From Saccharum officinarum (taxonomy: Eukaryota; Streptophyta; Magnoliopsida; Poales; Poaceae), in contig CM036223.1 in the NCBI GenBank assembly GCA_020631735.1, positions 13,145,356-13,209,355 of the forward strand: a DNA stretch of 64,000 nt, in the 5' to 3' direction. Shown in pieces: positions 60,284-64,000 of this stretch. The notes beneath the pieces were generated by a model. The model ran no database searches, was not told the DNA's origin, and saw only the letters and a list, made by a program, of their open reading frames with translations. The position numbers were made by a program, and so were the translations under genes. Position 1 is the stretch's first letter, and every line of letters begins with the position of its first letter.

Positions 60284-61848
60284 TCCAAGAAATCAGCATT
60301 TCAATCATTTTAAATAAAGCTATATATAAAAGTATTTAAAAAATTGACATGCAATATTTTTAACAGATAGATCTAGTCCCAAGAAGTCTAACAAAATTTA
60401 TTTCAACAAATTTAAAGCTAAATTGACCAAGATATGAATTTTTGAAGCATTTTAACATTTTTTGTAAAAGCATTCTTAAATCCTTTTCAAATCAACTAGC
60501 GAAATTGCTAGATCCACCCGAAGCCATTCATCCGGAACCGCGTATCGTGGCTGATAGTGGGACCCGAGGCCCGCCTGTCATACACCCGATAGGGGGAGCT
60601 CACCGGCGGTGAGAACTCGCCGACGGTGAGGTCTCGGCCGAACGGTGACCACCACCGAGCTCTACACCGCCAGCTGCACCCACTCGGCTATGAGATGGAG
60701 GCACAGGAGCATGAGTGCAAGCGTGAAGGTGGCATGGCAGCGCGGTTCATCGACGATACGTCGGCTCCGGCCTTCCCTAGGCAGGAGGGGTAGCGCTGCG
60801 GACTTCGCGATGCCAAGGCGAGTTCGACGTGGAAGAAAACGGGGAGGAAGGGGCAGCGGAGAGGGCTCCAGCTGCACGTGGCCAAGCGGCGGCCATGGCA
60901 CCGGCGACGGAGGGGAAAATGTCGCTTGGGCCTTACCACTGCGAGAATGAAGGCAATAGCGGGCGCACGGGGTGGCAGAGATCGAGGCGGAGTCGTAGGC
61001 AGATGAAATCGAAGAATGGTGGTGTGGTGGCGGTGCTTAACGCCGGTTGGTGGAGCGATGGGTGGCGGTGTGAGCTCCCGCTCGGCTTTTCCAAACTGGA
61101 AGGGAGCGAGGAGAAAATGGAGTGGAGGAGGGGATGGAGACCGGGGCGCGGGGTTATGGCCAGGCGAGCGCGACTACGGGGGCCACCGAGTCACACCCGT
61201 ACGCCGTCGACGGCGAGCGGCGGCCACGCGGCCGCGGAGCTCTGCTCGCGGTCGGGCACGCGCGGGCGAGGCCGAGCTGGCGGTTGGAGCGGGCGGCTTC
61301 GCGAAGTGGGCCGAAAAGGGAGCGGTGGCCCGTTTTGGAAAATAAAAATCTTTTTCTTTATATTTTTCAATAACAGCCCCAAATCTCCCATTTTAGTACC
61401 AAAAAATCATTTTCAAAAGGTGACCCAAAAATAAAAGTTGTCCAAAATTTTATTCTCTATAATATTGTTTTAGGGTACATTTTAAAATTCCAACTAGATT
61501 TTAAAATAGGGATTTAAAGTTCATTTTAAATCAAAACTCCATTTTCTACGATTATTTTTAAAAGCAAAATTTGAGAAAATTTTGAATACCAACCTCACTC
61601 CAAATTATTTGCTAAACATTTCTAAGCTATTTATTTACTAAAACAAGCACATACAAGGCATGACAAGCATCAACATGACATTAAATCCACTGAAACAAAA
61701 CATCGCAATATGCATGTTTCATTAACATGTTTCAAGCTTATATTTCATGTGATACTTAGGGATGCTTGATTATGCTTATGAATGCATGATGATTGTTATG
61801 CACATGATTAGCAATGCCTAATGCATGCTTAACACTAGGGGTGTTACA
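60284..61848 (-). mobile_element. LTR-like insertion (minus) within a MULE transposase
   Basis: On the minus strand it starts TGTAACACCCCTAGTGTT at 61848, directly after the broken transposase frame. Like the block at 17298-22735 it has GCTAGATCCACCCGAA and GTGGGACCCG motifs and a GC-rich core (60540-61340), so both belong to one LTR family. The other end is lost at the gap. Open frames in the GC-rich core show no domain. Confidence 0.7.
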
Positions 61849-62986
61849 CGCCTCTTTTCAATCACCCCATAGGAACTCTATAGCATGTTGTTTTGCCTGT
61901 CATGCCTTTGAGTACTTCACTCTATAACAAGTGAACCCAAATATGGTCTCGATCATGCTTGAAACTGATGTGTCACTATCAGCCCTAACCGTGCCAACAA
62001 TACGACGACCAAGGTAACAGGCTATGTTTTGGGCGCGCACACCCTTTGACTTCAAAGATCGACCCATGTGAAGTTGCCTCACATTGCGAATCTTCCACTT
62101 TTCATTTCTCTGCCTTTGAGCCCATATACCCCATTGACATCCATTCTTGCAAAGGACCGTGTACCTCTTGTTCTTGTCGGAGTGGCTCACATAATATGGC
62201 CTATGAAACCGAACGGCATAATCCATCGGAAAATACTTGAGATGCTCCAACGTATCAAATATCATTCCCTTCTTAATCTCCACCTCTTCACTATCTGGTA
62301 CCTTATCGGCCAACAACGACAAACCGATGTCACATATTGCCTGGTCAATCATACTAATGTCCATGAAATTTGGTACCGAGGGTACCTCCACATGGACAGC
62401 CTTCAATTGCCTCAATTCGACGTCATTGTAATCCATTCTCAATGACCCGTCAACTAGGACTCCTATTGTGTCCGGAAACCCTCCCTTACAACAATCACTT
62501 TCATCCTCACTACTAGGCTCAGACCTGTACTCATCCTTCTACACATCATCCAAAGTACTTAGCCCCGAAGTAAAGTCATCTTCGTCTGCGGAGGCAACAT
62601 CAACTTCGTCATCCTCCGATCCTTGAGATATGTCATCCATATCACGTGTTCCATCTTCGTTGCCATCGTCCTCATCAAATGTTTCTTCATCAAAATCATC
62701 ATTCAAGGCACCAGGCTCACATGACTTATCAACTTCTCTAATGACAACTGCTTGTAACCCTTCGTCTTGGGTAACGTTCTCTATGGGCTTCACATCCACA
62801 TTATCATCCACAACCACCACAATTTGGGCTACACCCCTTCTCCACAACAACTTCCAAGCACCTAATACTGCTACTCTTGATAACTCTACATAGTTCTTCC
62901 ATTCATCTTCATATGACAAAGACATCAACACATAGTGTGCTTGTTCCTTCCCATAGTCAAATCGACCTCTCAATCTCAGTGGCCAC
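61849..62986 (-). pseudogene. Mutator-like (MULE) transposase, N-terminal part, broken
   Basis: One frame on the minus strand reads RLRGRFDYGKEQAHYVLMSL, then an acidic linker (DDFDEETFDEDDGNEDG), then the conserved block GMIFDTLEHLKYFPMDYAVR, CQWGIWAQRQRNEKWKIRNV and ETIFGFTCYRVKYSKA, as in plant MuDR N-terminal regions. A TAG at 62539-62541 and a TGA at 61900-61902 interrupt it. The latter replaces the Trp expected after YSKA. The frame is then cut at 61848 by an LTR, and upstream at about 62987 by another element. The catalytic DDE region is not in the window. Confidence 0.88.
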
Positions 62987-64000
62987 TGTTGATAATAGAT
63001 ACGCACACGAAGGAATTTAAGAGAAATAATCCGCAAGCGCACGGATATCGATGAGCACTTCACCCGAGAGATAAGTCCAGAGTATCGTATTTGTTTTATC
63101 CGCAAGGAGAAAACGTGCAATGACTAACCCAGTCTTTACTATTACCCTTGGGCCGCACTACAAAGTGGTGAAGATATAAGTGATTAGAGAGAACTACGAC
63201 GACAGTCTGGTTCCAACCTATGGCAAGCTATGATACTATTGGTCTAAGAGGAAATACCAATGGAAAAGAGACACCACAGAGGATGCTTGACCAGGGTACT
63301 TAAATCCTACCAAACCTTCTGACGGGAGGAGGGCTCCAAAGGTAACAATGAGATTGTCACTTCCCACGTTACTACACACCGATCCGGCCAGATAGGGGTA
63401 TCTACGAGTATTCCTAGCCCAAGCACCACGCTTACGCTACGAATGATTACTCTATTCCCTACGCGAAGCGAATAAAGTAAACTCGTAAACCAAAGAACAA
63501 TAATAACAACGTACTTACTTATTATTAGAAGTTGAATTGCCGAAGAATCCTAGAACCAAGCCTCGAGTTAGGAGACTTGACCCCGTAGATACAAGCTTGG
63601 AGAGGAGAACCGATAGGCCGGGCTTCCTCCAATCTTCTACCTCCACTCTAACTCTCTTAATCTAGAAGAATAACTCTAATCTCACATAGAGACTACAAAG
63701 CTAAACTCTCTTGTATGTGCCCTAGAGAAAGATCCATTCAAGAGACCCCTCTCAGGCGAATTCTCTCTGGAAAATATGAATTAGGGTTTCTGAACTCTCT
63801 CCTCTAGGGTCCAGGGGCCTTGCTTATATAGCCCCCTAGGAAGCACCACAGCCCTCGGATCAAACCGACCTTGATCAACGATTTTTATTCATCCTCAAAG
63901 GAGGTGCAGGCAAGATCCGTGAGGTGGAAACTAATTGGCTCCCTGGGTGTGGCGGCCACCCCTAGGGCTGGGCGCCCGCCCTTGTCACAGTGACAGGTGG
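62987..64000 (+). mobile_element. Start of another repeat element, probably an LTR, running off the window
   Basis: Begins TGTTGATAATAGATACGCAC exactly where the MULE frame (QWPLRLRG) ends. It continues as non-coding sequence with a TATA-like TTGCTTATATAGCCCC at about 63823. The second end is outside the window. Confidence 0.5.

Noticed and set aside
60645..61434. Open frames in the GC-rich core of the LTR block
   Set aside because: Composition-driven. The similar GC-rich core of the related block does not keep the same frame.
1..64000. CRISPR arrays, operons, bacterial or viral genes, tRNA or rRNA genes
   Set aside because: None seen. Repeats here are transposon-derived and the gene structure is eukaryotic. 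A tRNA scan by eye is not reliable.

Overview
This window is nuclear DNA from a grass, probably a panicoid of the sorghum/maize/sugarcane kind. The genes have many introns with GT-AG borders. The spaces between and inside genes hold Stowaway, Tourist and hAT miniature elements, 3' ends of L1-type LINEs, a Mutator-like transposase remnant and large LTR sequences. Two 100-base N runs (17198-17297 and 60184-60283) show a scaffolded draft assembly. The species cannot be fixed from sequence alone.

Layout. 1-11836 (+): most of a HECT E3 ubiquitin ligase, UPL6 (UBE3C-like), cut at its 5' side by the window edge. Its introns carry a 935-bp hAT element and a Stowaway MITE. 12.1-16.5 kb: GC-rich gene-like fragments, then a complete small non-autonomous LTR retrotransposon with 5-bp target duplications. 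17.3-24.2 kb: a long LTR-like block and an interrupted ORF of unknown function. 24.4-29.9 kb (+): a YTH-domain m6A reader of the plant ECT family, with an in-frame 27-residue duplication, a GC-AG intron and a LINE fragment in an intron. 30.3-31.0 kb: two MITEs. 31.9-33.3 kb (+): a GDSL esterase/lipase copy without its first, catalytic-serine exon. 36.8-39.6 kb (-): an intronless DYW-type PPR gene of the At5g16860 type whose 3' end is tandemly duplicated. 41.2-43.1 kb: a MITE nest. 44.1-49.1 kb (+): a full-length GDSL paralogue with an N-terminal membrane anchor and a 3.3-kb first intron. 50.2-53.1 kb (-): a complete six-exon ECHIDNA/TVP23 gene. 53.4-64.0 kb: almost only transposable elements, including a MULE transposase remnant bounded by two LTR insertions.

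The genes are ordinary housekeeping or regulatory genes and do not form one pathway: protein turnover (UPL6), mRNA m6A reading (YTH/ECT), organelle RNA editing (PPR-DYW), trans-Golgi trafficking (ECHIDNA) and two related GDSL hydrolases flanking the PPR gene. I found no novel multi-gene system.

The points most worth checking are these. Single-base deficits, mostly in short homopolymers, break otherwise conserved reading frames in UPL6, the PPR gene and the GDSL gene. This suggests consensus indel errors, or less likely gene decay. The DYW tail is duplicated so that a frameshifted frame happens to end in a second DYW-like terminus. The YTH protein has a 27-residue duplication. One GDSL copy has lost its nucleophile exon. 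Several nested insertions have clear target duplications.
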